From assembly GCA_002359025.1 (NCBI GenBank), contig DEPZ01000039.1:294-10051 (forward strand): DNA of 9,758 nucleotides. The letters are read 5' to 3'. Origin of the DNA: Erysipelotrichaceae bacterium UBA3379 (GTDB taxonomy: Bacteria > Bacillota_I > Bacilli_A > Erysipelotrichales > Coprobacillaceae). The stretch's first letter is position 1, and every line of letters begins with the position of its first letter. The position numbers and the translations under genes are program-made. A model generated the notes under the pieces. The model worked only from the letters and a program-made list of their open reading frames with translations, was not told where the DNA came from and did no database searches. Positions 1 through 7,966 of the stretch are shown piece by piece.

Positions 1-765
1 TTTTTTTGAAAAGAATCTTGAAAGAAAAGTAACAACTGCTGTAATAGTAAAAAATAAACCTACGTTTCCAAAATTTAATTCTTTTGTAAATGATGTTAAG
101 AAACTATTGACAGCGCCTTGTGAAAATGTTGCTAGAAAAAATACACTTGCAATAATAATTCCTTTGTAAGATTGTTTTTGATTGTTATTGCTTCTTGCTT
201 TTTTATCACTTTTTATAAAAAATGAAAGACAAAAAATAATAATAGAAATAACTAATAATACTAAAAACAATGAAATAAAGTTGGTATATTTTTCTCCTAA
301 TATCTCCAATGCAATTGTAGGACCAATCGCATTAGCAACTGTATTTGCTGACGATGTAAAGCCAACTCCTTCACTCAGTCTGGAAGCTGGTACATATTCA
401 TTTGCAATAGCTGTGGAACAAGTGAGACTTATTCCAAAACCAAATCCATGGATGATTCTAAAGACAAGAAATAATGTTATATTACCTGATGCGCAATAAC
501 CTATTGCTGCAATGACTGTCAATAACAAACCAAATACCAATAATACTTTATTACTGAATTTTTCATTTAGTTTTTTTATAAACAGTCTAATAAATAAGGC
601 AGATAGTGTAAATACTGTAATCATATATCCACCCATAACACTTGATGATGTTAAAAGAGTTCCATAGATAGCCATGACAGAGTTTAACAAAGCATACCCC
701 ATATTAACACCAAATACTAATAATAGTGAAAACAAATAATTCTTTGTCCATAATTTTTCTTTCAT
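1..765 (-). CDS. Major facilitator superfamily transporter, N-terminal 255 residues (C-terminus beyond window)
   Basis: The minus-strand frame runs without a stop from ATG at 765-763 to the left window edge, giving 255 codons. It has the pattern of an MFS permease: hydrophobic helices at about residues 10-32, 42-63, 73-92, 96-120, 133-155 and 161-184, a polar Lys/Asn/Gln loop at 185-200 where the central loop of a 12-helix carrier belongs, then helices at 201-222 and 233-250. A full carrier has about 400 residues, so four helices are missing. The segment at 128-150 (RLSEGVG, later NAIGP) resembles the fifth-helix signature of the AraJ/YfcJ-like efflux branch. The loop after helix 2 is a degenerate motif A. 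It acts in the cytoplasmic membrane, probably as a proton-driven exporter; the substrate cannot be told. An AGAGG ribosome binding site lies 8 nt before the ATG. It has its own promoter with two dyads also found at the upstream Rrf2 gene, so that regulator probably controls it. Confidence 0.85.
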   Translation of the reverse strand, partial: MKEKLWTKNYLFSLLLVFGVNMGYALLNSVMAIYGTLLTSSSVMGGYMITVFTLSALFIRLFIKKLNEKFSNKVLLVFGLLLTVIAAIGYCASGNITLFLVFRIIHGFGFGISLTCSTAIANEYVPASRLSEGVGFTSSANTVANAIGPTIALEILGEKYTNFISLFLVLLVISIIIFCLSFFIKSDKKARSNNNQKQSYKGIIIASVFFLATFSQGAVNSFLTSFTKELNFGNVGLFFTITAVVTFLSRFFSKK

Positions 766-788
766 TCCAGGTTCCTCTCTTCTTTTAA

Positions 789-807
789 TGTAACTATTAT
801 TATTACA
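789..807. promoter_or_regulatory. Probable Rrf2-type operator, copy at the MFS transcription start
   Basis: The 19-bp dyad has perfect arms TGTAA (789-793) and TTACA (803-807) with a 9-bp centre CTATTATTA. The perfect arms extend one base each way to ATGTAA/TTACAT. It covers the predicted transcription start of the MFS gene. The same arm sequence and 9-bp spacing recur at 832-850 and, with one arm change, at 1377-1395. That the neighbouring Rrf2 protein binds it is inferred from position and recurrence. Confidence 0.6.
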
Positions 808-812
808 TCTAT

Positions 813-842
813 AATATAGTATCTTTTTTATTGTAATGTCAA
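813..842 (-). promoter_or_regulatory. Sigma-A-type promoter of the MFS gene
   Basis: On the minus strand, TTGACA (842-837, perfect -35) is followed after 18 nt by TATATT (818-813, 5 of 6 to the -10 consensus). Transcription would start near 806, about 40 nt ahead of the MFS start codon. The -35 hexamer lies inside one TGTAA-N9-TTACA dyad (832-850), and the start point lies in another (789-807), so the promoter seems built for repression. Confidence 0.7.
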
Positions 843-850
843 TAGTTACA
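832..850. promoter_or_regulatory. Probable Rrf2-type operator overlapping the MFS -35 element
   Basis: Perfect arms TGTAA (832-836) and TTACA (846-850) flank the 9-bp centre TGTCAATAG, which contains the reverse complement of the -35 hexamer TTGACA. It is nearly identical to the dyad at the rrf2-like gene's own promoter (1377-1395): the centres share TGTCAAT in the same register. A protein bound here would block RNA polymerase. Confidence 0.62.
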
Positions 851-860
851 TTAATAAAAA

Positions 861-887
861 TAAAAAAAGTAATCAATAAAGATTACT
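861..887 (-). terminator. Rho-independent terminator of the Rrf2-family gene
   Basis: On the minus strand, AGTAATC (887-881), a 6-nt loop and GATTACT (874-868) form a 7-bp stem followed directly by a run of seven T and more T-rich sequence. The TAA stop codon of the regulator (885-883) lies in the first arm. The stem is A+T-rich and therefore weak, but the T-tract is long. It separates the regulator transcript from the independently promoted MFS gene. Confidence 0.65.
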
Positions 888-1338
888 CATTTGAAGAACA
901 TGTCTTTTGGACATAATATCTTGTATCATCTATAACATCTTTTAATGTAATTGATGATAATTCATTTTCCATTGCCTTTTGAACTCTCATTAATTTATCA
1001 TCTAAAATATTATGTATATTCTTACCTACTGGACAATTCATATTAGGATTTTCATGGAAATGAAATAATTCACCATTTTCAACACATTCTACAGATTGAT
1101 AAATATCAAATAGTGTAATTTGATCTAAGGATTTAGCAATAGTTGTGCCTCCTGTCCCTCTTTGTACATTTAATAAATGACTCTTTTTTAATGAAGAAAG
1201 AATTTTTCTAATAATCACTGGATTAACATTAATACTTGTTGATAAAAACTCACTTGTGATTTTATAATCCTTTTCAAATGTATCAATACAAGCAAATATA
1301 TGAATAGCAATTGTAAATCGACTTGAAATTTGCATCAT
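883..1338 (-). CDS. Rrf2-family transcriptional regulator (YwnA-like)
   Basis: This 151-residue protein has the usual Rrf2 length. A winged helix-turn-helix covers about residues 1-75: the recognition region is near 38-52 (NPVIIRKILSSLKK) and the wing is RGTGGTTIAKS at 60-70, followed by the family pattern LDQITLFDIYQSVE. Residues 95-108 (HENPNMNCPVGKNI) match the signature of the YwnA-like branch. The cysteines are at 17, 85, 102 and 147 and do not form the spaced trio that holds the Fe-S cluster in IscR or NsrR, so cluster-based sensing is unlikely; C102 could be a thiol sensor, which is speculation. The start at 1338 is preceded by AAAGGGG at 6 nt spacing; a second ATG follows directly. 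It has its own promoter and terminator. The dyads at its promoter and at the downstream MFS promoter suggest self-repression and control of the transporter. The inducer is unknown. Confidence 0.9.
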   Translation of the reverse strand: MMQISSRFTIAIHIFACIDTFEKDYKITSEFLSTSINVNPVIIRKILSSLKKSHLLNVQRGTGGTTIAKSLDQITLFDIYQSVECVENGELFHFHENPNMNCPVGKNIHNILDDKLMRVQKAMENELSSITLKDVIDDTRYYVQKTCSSNE

Positions 1339-1358
1339 TCATTTCCCCTTTCACAATT

Positions 1359-1387
1359 ATCTTACAAAACGTATATTGTCATGTCAA
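1359..1387 (-). promoter_or_regulatory. Sigma-A-type promoter of the Rrf2-family gene
   Basis: On the minus strand, a perfect -35 TTGACA (1387-1382) is separated by exactly 17 nt from TAAGAT (1364-1359, 4 of 6 to the -10 consensus). The start codon is about 20 nt below the -10, giving a very short leader that still holds the AAAGGGG ribosome binding site. The -35 lies in the centre of the dyad at 1377-1395, as at the MFS promoter. Confidence 0.65.
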
Positions 1388-1395
1388 TCATTACA
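1377..1395. promoter_or_regulatory. Probable autoregulatory operator of the Rrf2-family gene
   Basis: The 19-bp site reads TGTCA (1377-1381), centre TGTCAATCA, TTACA (1391-1395). It is one substitution in one arm away from the TGTAA-N9-TTACA dyads at 789-807 and 832-850. The centre holds the -35 hexamer in the same register as the 832-850 site, so repressor and polymerase should compete. The imperfect arm suggests weaker binding than at the transporter, as is common for autoregulation; this is inference. Confidence 0.58.
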
Positions 1396-1458
1396 TCAAG
1401 ATATTTTTCGTATCTATGAAATGCAAATCTTTTTTAATTTTATACTTTTGACTTTTTC

Positions 1459-1504
1459 AAAGCAAAAATCAGAAGACTATGTCGATATGATACATCTTCT
1501 GATT
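1459..1504 (-). terminator. Rho-independent terminator after the jet operon
   Basis: On the minus strand, AATCAGAAGA (1504-1495) pairs perfectly over 10 bp with TCTTCTGATT (1476-1467) across an 18-nt loop. The second arm runs into a T-tract (1468-1464) and then GCTTT. It begins about 70 nt after the jetD stop and on the correct strand to end the operon. The rest of the 177-nt gap between jetD and the Rrf2 promoter region shows no gene. Confidence 0.65.
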
Positions 1505-1572
1505 ACGTTCTTTCTAACCTTACTGCGTGCGACTTTAATTATATTTTTAAGATAATGAACTCATAATGAATC

Positions 1573-2844
1573 TTACATTTTAAAACATTTGATAATTTCA
1601 TCTTTGTACAAATCAATAAGTCCTTCTTGATAACCAAATGCTCTATCATTACAAATAGAATGAGTTATGGATTGTAGTTCTTTAGATTGTATTTGTTTTA
1701 ACATTTGTAATCTTTTTTCACTTATTTCTATTTGCTCAACTTTTATTTCTTCAAACCATTGTTGGTTATATGACCACAATATAAGATTCTCTTTATACCT
1801 TTGTTTAAGTTTTTGAGCAATGAGCAGACCCTCTGGATCATAATCACCGGTATAATAAAGTTGACAACCACTTTCAATCAGTCTATCTAATAAAAGATAT
1901 GTACAAACATTAATTTGGCCGTTACTACTGACAAGTCCGATGTCAATGTTTTGATTGCTGACAAATGAACATAGTACTCTAAAAACTGAGGGATTTTCTA
2001 GAATAAGAATTGGCATTTTCTGAAAAAGTCCCTTTACTGAATTTATATTATATAAATTCACATTCCATGGTTCATACAAATGAAAGAAACCATCCCATGC
2101 TTCATATTGCTTTTGTGGTCGAATATGACATATATAACAATAGTTTGACAAATCATCTTTGAGGATACCTGCACTATATAAAATATCAGATATCTCTTGT
2201 GCATTTTCTAATGAAGTATGAATATTCAAAATCTCACATATTCCTTTTAATAATAAATCTCTTGGTAGATCTTCATCAAAATAATGTGGATTCTTTGTTA
2301 TTTGTTGTGAAAATACAGCAAGTAATTGATATTGATTTTGATAAATAGGCAATTGATTTAAAGCATGACACACATGTATTAAAACGGTATTATATTTTTC
2401 AGGAGAATAATCATAATATTTCTTTACAAATCTATCATTTTCTAAATAATACTTTAACCATTTATATGCCTTAGTATCCTCAAATTGAGAGAGAATTGTG
2501 TTTTTAAACACAGATAATTGTTGTTGATATAATGAATTGATTTCCTTTTGAGTATAGATGTAAGACTGTTTAATGATTTGTAATGACTCTAATATATTCA
2601 CTTCTGCAAAACGAGTATCTCGTAACTTCCTTTGAAATTGGTGAAATGATAATTCCAATCTTCCAGAAGATAAATCTAAGCCAAGCAATCCTCCTATACA
2701 TTGTTGTTCTCTTTGAGTTAAGTGATCAAGAACAACCTTTCCTCCTAAATGCCCTAAACGCTTATACTTTAGAATCCACGCATCTATAAATCTTTGAAAA
2801 CCAGATTGATTTAAATACTCAGCAAATTCAGTTTCTATACTCAT
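1573..2844 (-). CDS. jetD: Wadjet nuclease subunit JetD (DUF3323/DUF2399, TIGR02679-like)
   Basis: JetD is the DNA-cleaving subunit of Wadjet; in studied homologues it is a dimeric topoisomerase VI A-like nuclease that cuts plasmid DNA brought to it by the JetABC motor. This 423-residue protein has the family's N-terminal pattern (LGHLGGKVVLDHLT, about 30-43) and a C-terminal Toprim-like DUF2399 domain. The predicted metal ligands are present: E283 (LILENPSVF) and the D-x-D pair D334/D336 in TGDYDPEG. The family motif SSNGQINV precedes this pair and GYQEGLIDL lies near the C-terminus. I chose ATG 2844-2842 because it makes an ATGA overlap with the jetC stop, like the jetB/jetC junction, and has a weak GA-rich ribosome binding site (AAGAAGATGAG). 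An upstream in-frame ATG at 2877 would add 11 residues but has no such site. It is the last gene of the operon; no motif loss or frameshift is seen. Confidence 0.92.
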   Translation of the reverse strand: MSIETEFAEYLNQSGFQRFIDAWILKYKRLGHLGGKVVLDHLTQREQQCIGGLLGLDLSSGRLELSFHQFQRKLRDTRFAEVNILESLQIIKQSYIYTQKEINSLYQQQLSVFKNTILSQFEDTKAYKWLKYYLENDRFVKKYYDYSPEKYNTVLIHVCHALNQLPIYQNQYQLLAVFSQQITKNPHYFDEDLPRDLLLKGICEILNIHTSLENAQEISDILYSAGILKDDLSNYCYICHIRPQKQYEAWDGFFHLYEPWNVNLYNINSVKGLFQKMPILILENPSVFRVLCSFVSNQNIDIGLVSSNGQINVCTYLLLDRLIESGCQLYYTGDYDPEGLLIAQKLKQRYKENLILWSYNQQWFEEIKVEQIEISEKRLQMLKQIQSKELQSITHSICNDRAFGYQEGLIDLYKDEIIKCFKM

Positions 2845-5800
2845 TGATATCTCATCTTCTTTTGATGCCCATTCCATATATATGCAATCACTGTAACAAA
2901 CGGTGCATTTTGAGGTCTAAATAATTCATATATTGCAAGCGATGGGCAGGATGGATAATCTCCCCAGAGAACTTGTGAATTCATGATATAGTCAAAGCCA
3001 AATTTAGTAATGAGATCAAACATATTATCAATATTGTTTTCATCTACACCTGCAAATGCTTCATCTAAAGCAATAAGTAGTGGAGCATCATTTCTTGCAC
3101 TTTCAAATTTCGCTGCAACGGCTGAAAATAATGGTACATACATTGATAAAGCTTTTTCTCCTCCGCTGTAAGCATAAAAAACATGAGAAGTTAATTCTTT
3201 ACGATTTTCATTTGGTTTCTTTGCATATAATGTAAAATCAAACCATTTTCTATAGTCCATAACTTCTTTCATTAGCTGATGAAAAGAAGCAGTTGTATTT
3301 TCGTCTTGACTTAATTTACGAGCACTTGCAATCTTAGAACGAAAATGATTAGAAATTTTTTTACGATCTACATCTTTTAAAACATGATAATCTTTTTCTA
3401 AAAGTTCTACCAATTGAGCAGTATCTAATTGCTTATCATCTATAGCTTTGCGACTTCTCCATTTTAAACTGAGTTGCAACCCACTACTGGTATTCATATC
3501 ATTCATATAGTTTTGTATCTTTTCAACCCATCTACGACTCAGCTGTATACGTTCTCTTATTTTCTTTCCTATTGTGTTGACAAGTATCTCTTCAAAAATA
3601 TGTCTATCTTCATCAACAATTAACATTTCTTGCATTTCAATATTTCTCATTAATATACGAATCAATTCTAAAAATGGTACTTTTTTCCCTTGATCAGTTG
3701 CTTTTAATACCATTCTTGAGGGAATATCATCAACTTCATGACATAATGAAACATTCTCTTGTACAATATTAAATTGAGATAAATACATATTTTGTTCGAA
3801 ATAGACACGCTGAAGCTGTATCTGATAATCAGAGAGTGTCTTTTTATTTCCTAATTCGTAAGCTAGACTTGATAATATCTTTTGTAGGTCTTGCTTTGAA
3901 TTATCTTGATAGACAAAGTGATAGTTTTTCTCTTGCTCGAATATGTCTTTATAAATTTCTACCCTTTGATGTTGTATTGTTTTTTGTGAAATAAGATCTT
4001 GAAGAGTTTGATCAACATGTTCTATTTCTGTTTCAAAACGTGTTATTTCTTTTTCAAGAACAATTTTATCATTCTCTAATTCATGAAGATAACTCTGTAG
4101 TTTTTCAATTTGTTGAATAATGTCTGTAAATCCTATTTCATCTAGTTTTTGTTGAATTGTATCTATCTTTTCTTTCGCTACATCTCTTTTATATTTTAAT
4201 TGTTCTTTTTCGTATTTTAATTCATCAATATCTTCTATCAATTGTTGTTCTTTTTCTTCTTCAAGATTTTTTAAATCTTGTTGTTGAAGTAAAACAACAA
4301 AGTTATCTTTAAAGTTTTCAAAATAATTTTGGTATTCTTGTAAATCATTTTTATATGATTGAAAAGCTTCATATTGATTTGGTAAAAGAAGATTTGATGA
4401 GATGACTTGTAACTGATTATAGATGTTTTTTAACTGTTTTTGTTCTTGAATAATCATTTGATGAAGTTTTTCAATCTTGTCTTCTAGAGATAGATAGTCT
4501 TTCTTTAATATATCTACTTCATTTAATACTTCTTTCAGTTCTCTTTCATCTAAAAAATCATCAAATTCTTTTTCTAGATACTCTATTTGTCTAGAAATTA
4601 ATTTTTCTTTTTCTAAATATTCATTTTTTTGCTTTTCAAATATAGAAATTTGTTCGCTAAAATATGCAATCTTTTCTTGTTTTAATTTTAGTCGACTTTC
4701 ATAACCAATATATAGTGCTTCTTGATTCAAAGATAAGCTTCCTTCTATAATACCTGATTGGAAGTATTTTTCATCTATAACTAAATGGTGATAGACTTGA
4801 ATATCAAATGCTTCAAAAATATCAAACAAATCTTTTTGATTTTTCATTTGAGAAATATAGAAAGTATTTAAATCATCGATATTTTTTTGTGTCCATAAAT
4901 AAAAATCATGTCCACCAGAAGGTAATTTAAGAACATCTTCTTGATAATCAATAGGGATAACCAATGCATCTAGTAACTGTAGTCTTTTAAGCAGCTCTTC
5001 TATTCTTTGTTTTTCTTCTATATGAATTGTGTCATTAAAATCAAGTAATTGAAAAAATGGTACATAAGGAATGTGATGTTCATCTAAATATTGACGATTT
5101 AATATATTTTCTTGTGATTTTTCTGGTTCAACATCTTTAAGTGATTCCCAGTATTCTTTTTCATCATTTAATTGATATAGCTTTTCTTCATATTCATTTA
5201 TTTTTGAAGATATTATTGTCTTTTCTTGTGTTTTTGTATTAAAAAGTTTTTTATAGGCATTTTCGACAATTTTTTGAATTGATAAATAATCTCTTGTTAA
5301 TTCATAATCAAATAATGAAAGTCTTAAATCTTCCATTTCTTGTGTAGAAAGTTTCAATACTTGATTATTTTCATTATAGCGATGATAGTACTCTAAATAT
5401 TCTTCTACAGTTTGTTGGTATGTATGTTCTGCCTGTGTGATTTTTGTTTGAAGATTATGTAATTGTTCTTGATTTTTACTTTCTTCATCTTCATAAAATT
5501 CTATACGCTTTGATTGATTATGATATTCTTGCCATAATTCAAGACCATCATTGACTTGTTTCATCATTCTTTGTAGTGTTTCTCTTGTATAAGAAAATTG
5601 ATAATTATGTATGTGATTATCAAAACAATGTTGAAGAGCTGTATGCTCAGTTAATGATAATCCTTCATTTAAATCATTCATTTCTCTTAATAATTTTTGA
5701 CATAGATTTTCTTTTTCATCAATGACTTGTTGATAGTTATCTATACGTTTTCTTACATTTTGATAAGAGTCTTCTTTTTGTTCAAATGCTTTTGTTTTTT

Positions 5801-6845
5801 TATCTAAATCGATTTGAAATTCTTTAATTTCTTTATTAAGTTTTTCTAATGATTCTGTCCATGATTCTATGTCATTATTTTTAAGTGATGACAACTCGTT
5901 TTTCTTAACTTCATATTCAAGACAATTTTGGCGAAGCTTTTTGTTTGTCTCTTCAATATTTAATAAAAATTCACTTCTTTCTTTATTTTTACGAACTTCT
6001 TCTTGGCATAAATTTTTATATTGACGATGCTCTTTATCATACTTCGTCCATTTTTCTAAAAAATATGCTTTATTATAGTTTTGATATGCTTCTTCAAGTT
6101 TTTTAGCAGCATCTAAACTTTGTTTTAAACTTTCAAGCTGATCTTGAAGATTATCCATATTGACAATAGCTTCACTCATTGGTCGTAAGTCTTCATCACT
6201 AAGGGGTTGAAGAGATTTCTCAAGTATTTCATTAATCTTTTGAGGGGATAATGAATTACTAAGTTTTGGAGAACGAAGTTGTAATAATAGTGTAATAGCA
6301 TCTGCATAATCCTCTAAATTTTCAAAACCAAACAAGGCATCATTTACACGTTTCATATATTCTTTTTGTGATGAGATGACTTGATCTCCAAGAATATTTT
6401 TTAATTGTTTTTCACTTAGTGACAAATGATTCTCTATTAAAGAAAAGTCAATTTGAACACGTCGGTTATCTTCAATCACAAAATACCAAGAATTTAATGG
6501 TTTCCCTTTTCTCGCATGTAATCCCATTCCGATTGTTTTATAAATTTCACTATCTTCGCGTTTAAATTCTAAATAGAGGTATCCAATTCGTTCTTTTCTA
6601 TCAGAATTTTCATCAATGAGATATGTTTCCATTTTTCTAGAACGGGTACCAAATGGATCTAACCTTTCGCTACTTTTATTACCATCTAATAACAATGGGA
6701 TAAAACTTTGCATTGTTACAGACTTACCACTTCCATTACTCCCTCTTAAAAGCATATGGCCTTTTTCAAATTCAAACACTTCATTTTCATAACACCAAAA
6801 GTCTACTAATCCTATTCTATTCATATGCCAACGGCTAACACTCAT
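2841..6845 (-). CDS. jetC: Wadjet SMC-like ATPase JetC (MksB-type, TIGR02680-like)
   Basis: JetC is the SMC motor of Wadjet; in homologues its dimer, with JetA and JetB, extrudes DNA loops in an ATP-driven way. The 1334-residue protein has the full SMC plan. The N-terminal half-head (about 1-230) carries the Walker A loop GSNGSGKS (35-42). Long Glu/Gln/Lys-rich coiled coils cover about 235-390, 430-580 and 725-1010. A globular hinge-like region lies at about 585-725, with the family segment YIGYESR near its end. The C-terminal half-head has the ABC signature SGGEK (1227-1231), Walker B LLIALDEA with D1261/E1262, and the D-loop AGVDENN. The tail (MNSQVLWGDYPSCPSLAIYELFRP) matches the usual ending of the family, so the protein is complete. 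GAGGAGG lies about 8 nt before the ATG, which overlaps the jetB stop as ATGA. A MukB or SbcC orthologue is less likely, given its partners. Confidence 0.95.
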   Translation of the reverse strand: MSVSRWHMNRIGLVDFWCYENEVFEFEKGHMLLRGSNGSGKSVTMQSFIPLLLDGNKSSERLDPFGTRSRKMETYLIDENSDRKERIGYLYLEFKREDSEIYKTIGMGLHARKGKPLNSWYFVIEDNRRVQIDFSLIENHLSLSEKQLKNILGDQVISSQKEYMKRVNDALFGFENLEDYADAITLLLQLRSPKLSNSLSPQKINEILEKSLQPLSDEDLRPMSEAIVNMDNLQDQLESLKQSLDAAKKLEEAYQNYNKAYFLEKWTKYDKEHRQYKNLCQEEVRKNKERSEFLLNIEETNKKLRQNCLEYEVKKNELSSLKNNDIESWTESLEKLNKEIKEFQIDLDKKTKAFEQKEDSYQNVRKRIDNYQQVIDEKENLCQKLLREMNDLNEGLSLTEHTALQHCFDNHIHNYQFSYTRETLQRMMKQVNDGLELWQEYHNQSKRIEFYEDEESKNQEQLHNLQTKITQAEHTYQQTVEEYLEYYHRYNENNQVLKLSTQEMEDLRLSLFDYELTRDYLSIQKIVENAYKKLFNTKTQEKTIISSKINEYEEKLYQLNDEKEYWESLKDVEPEKSQENILNRQYLDEHHIPYVPFFQLLDFNDTIHIEEKQRIEELLKRLQLLDALVIPIDYQEDVLKLPSGGHDFYLWTQKNIDDLNTFYISQMKNQKDLFDIFEAFDIQVYHHLVIDEKYFQSGIIEGSLSLNQEALYIGYESRLKLKQEKIAYFSEQISIFEKQKNEYLEKEKLISRQIEYLEKEFDDFLDERELKEVLNEVDILKKDYLSLEDKIEKLHQMIIQEQKQLKNIYNQLQVISSNLLLPNQYEAFQSYKNDLQEYQNYFENFKDNFVVLLQQQDLKNLEEEKEQQLIEDIDELKYEKEQLKYKRDVAKEKIDTIQQKLDEIGFTDIIQQIEKLQSYLHELENDKIVLEKEITRFETEIEHVDQTLQDLISQKTIQHQRVEIYKDIFEQEKNYHFVYQDNSKQDLQKILSSLAYELGNKKTLSDYQIQLQRVYFEQNMYLSQFNIVQENVSLCHEVDDIPSRMVLKATDQGKKVPFLELIRILMRNIEMQEMLIVDEDRHIFEEILVNTIGKKIRERIQLSRRWVEKIQNYMNDMNTSSGLQLSLKWRSRKAIDDKQLDTAQLVELLEKDYHVLKDVDRKKISNHFRSKIASARKLSQDENTTASFHQLMKEVMDYRKWFDFTLYAKKPNENRKELTSHVFYAYSGGEKALSMYVPLFSAVAAKFESARNDAPLLIALDEAFAGVDENNIDNMFDLITKFGFDYIMNSQVLWGDYPSCPSLAIYELFRPQNAPFVTVIAYIWNGHQKKMRYQ

Positions 6846-7966
6846 GATTCTTCCTCCTCAAACTCTCCAATAATTTTTGCAACAACAGGATAGATTTCTA
6901 CATTATCATGATTTTCAATCATAAATCCTATTTCAATAAAGCGATTATATACTTCATCAGTAAGTTGATCTAACTTTTTTTGTCTATATGTTGATGGTAA
7001 ATATGCCAAATTCTTTTGTATAACTAATCTGAATCTCTTTTTTACTCTTTCTATACTATCAATATATATTTCATTTTCATCTATAGTATAATCACTATTC
7101 TTTATACCTTTTCTTATTTGACTACAACATAATATAACAAGTTCGTCTAAGGCATTATTTTTAGGAAACATTTGTCCGATTTTAACTTCTTCATCTAAAA
7201 TCAAATAAGCACTTGATGAATAAACTTGTAAATCACAAGGAAAAAATTGTTGTAAATCATTTTCAATACTTTTTCTATATCTACGTATATAAGAAAAATC
7301 ATCATTTTTTTCATCATCTTCTTTATAGATACCACATGATAAAAGCAATCTTCTATAAACACGATGAATTCGTGTAATCCCTCGATCTTGTGAATCTGTA
7401 CTTGCACTTTCATAATTCATAACATCTTCAGGTTGTTTCCATTCAAAAACATCAGTCATAAAATTTCTCATAAAATATCTTGACAGCCCTGTATTTTCAA
7501 ATAAAACTTCTATATATTGATCCTGTATAAAATTATCACTATTTCCATCGTCTTGAACAATAAGTTGTTCTTTTATACAAAACTTAAGAACGTTAACTAA
7601 CATTTTACGATGTTTAAATTTTAACCAATAGTCTTCATTAACACCTAGTTGTAGTTGAACGAATTCTGTGAGATGGGATAGTATAAACTGTTCTTCTATT
7701 TCTTTATCTTCGAGAAATGTTAGAATATAACACAGAATTTGATATTCTTCAATATTTTGAAATTCTGTAATTCCCATCCATGGTTCACTTTTACCAGGAA
7801 TTTTATCTAAGCGTATAAATTGAGGATTTGAAATGAGTGCAAATCCTGCTTTTTCTTGAAATAAGCTTCTTAATTCTTTAATGTGATCTTTAAGTTGATA
7901 GTAACGTTCTCTATCATTTCGTTTAAGCACCCATCGTTGAGAAAGTAATATTTCTTTATTATTCAT
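6842..7966 (-). CDS. jetB: Wadjet KITE-type subunit JetB (MksE-like, DUF2398/TIGR02678)
   Basis: JetB is the small winged-helix dimer subunit that binds the kleisin JetA, as MukE binds MukF, in the cytoplasmic loop-extruding complex. The 374-residue product has the DUF2398 pattern: QRWVLKRNDRERYYQLKDH (10-28), the basic-aromatic stretch around FIRLDKIPG (50-58), ENTGLSRYFMRNF (157-169), TRIHRVYRRLLLSCGIY near the middle, and LDELVILC before a C-terminal winged-helix-like region. It is complete at normal family length. AAGGAG with 8 nt spacing precedes its ATG. The gene starts within the last 8 bp of jetA and its TGA overlaps the jetC ATG, so translation is probably coupled and subunit ratios set by the operon. 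An internal minus-strand frame at 7201-7413 is an out-of-frame shadow of this gene. Confidence 0.93.
   Translation of the reverse strand: MNNKEILLSQRWVLKRNDRERYYQLKDHIKELRSLFQEKAGFALISNPQFIRLDKIPGKSEPWMGITEFQNIEEYQILCYILTFLEDKEIEEQFILSHLTEFVQLQLGVNEDYWLKFKHRKMLVNVLKFCIKEQLIVQDDGNSDNFIQDQYIEVLFENTGLSRYFMRNFMTDVFEWKQPEDVMNYESASTDSQDRGITRIHRVYRRLLLSCGIYKEDDEKNDDFSYIRRYRKSIENDLQQFFPCDLQVYSSSAYLILDEEVKIGQMFPKNNALDELVILCCSQIRKGIKNSDYTIDENEIYIDSIERVKKRFRLVIQKNLAYLPSTYRQKKLDQLTDEVYNRFIEIGFMIENHDNVEIYPVVAKIIGEFEEEES

Noticed and set aside
182..499. Plus-strand open frame of 105 codons
   Set aside because: It lies antisense inside the clear MFS coding frame, has no ribosome binding site and reads as low-complexity sequence.
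1399..1417. Small hairpin AGATA/TATCT upstream of the Rrf2 promoter
   Set aside because: Only a 5-bp A+T stem without a following T-tract in a useful direction; such pairs are expected by chance here.
1396..1572. Possible small gene between jetD and the Rrf2 gene
   Set aside because: I see no open frame with a ribosome binding site; the only clear element is the jet terminator.
2583..2789. Plus-strand open frame of 68 codons within jetD
   Set aside because: Antisense to the conserved N-terminal part of JetD, with no supporting signals.
2841..6845. JetC as a SbcC/Rad50 or MukB orthologue, or a Lamassu/RecN-like defence protein
   Set aside because: No CxxC zinc-hook motif is seen in the middle region, and the DUF2397, DUF2398 and DUF2399 partners in order are diagnostic of Wadjet.
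7201..7413. Minus-strand open frame of 70 codons within jetB
   Set aside because: Out-of-frame shadow of a conserved gene; its sequence is Ile/Lys/Met-rich without family features.
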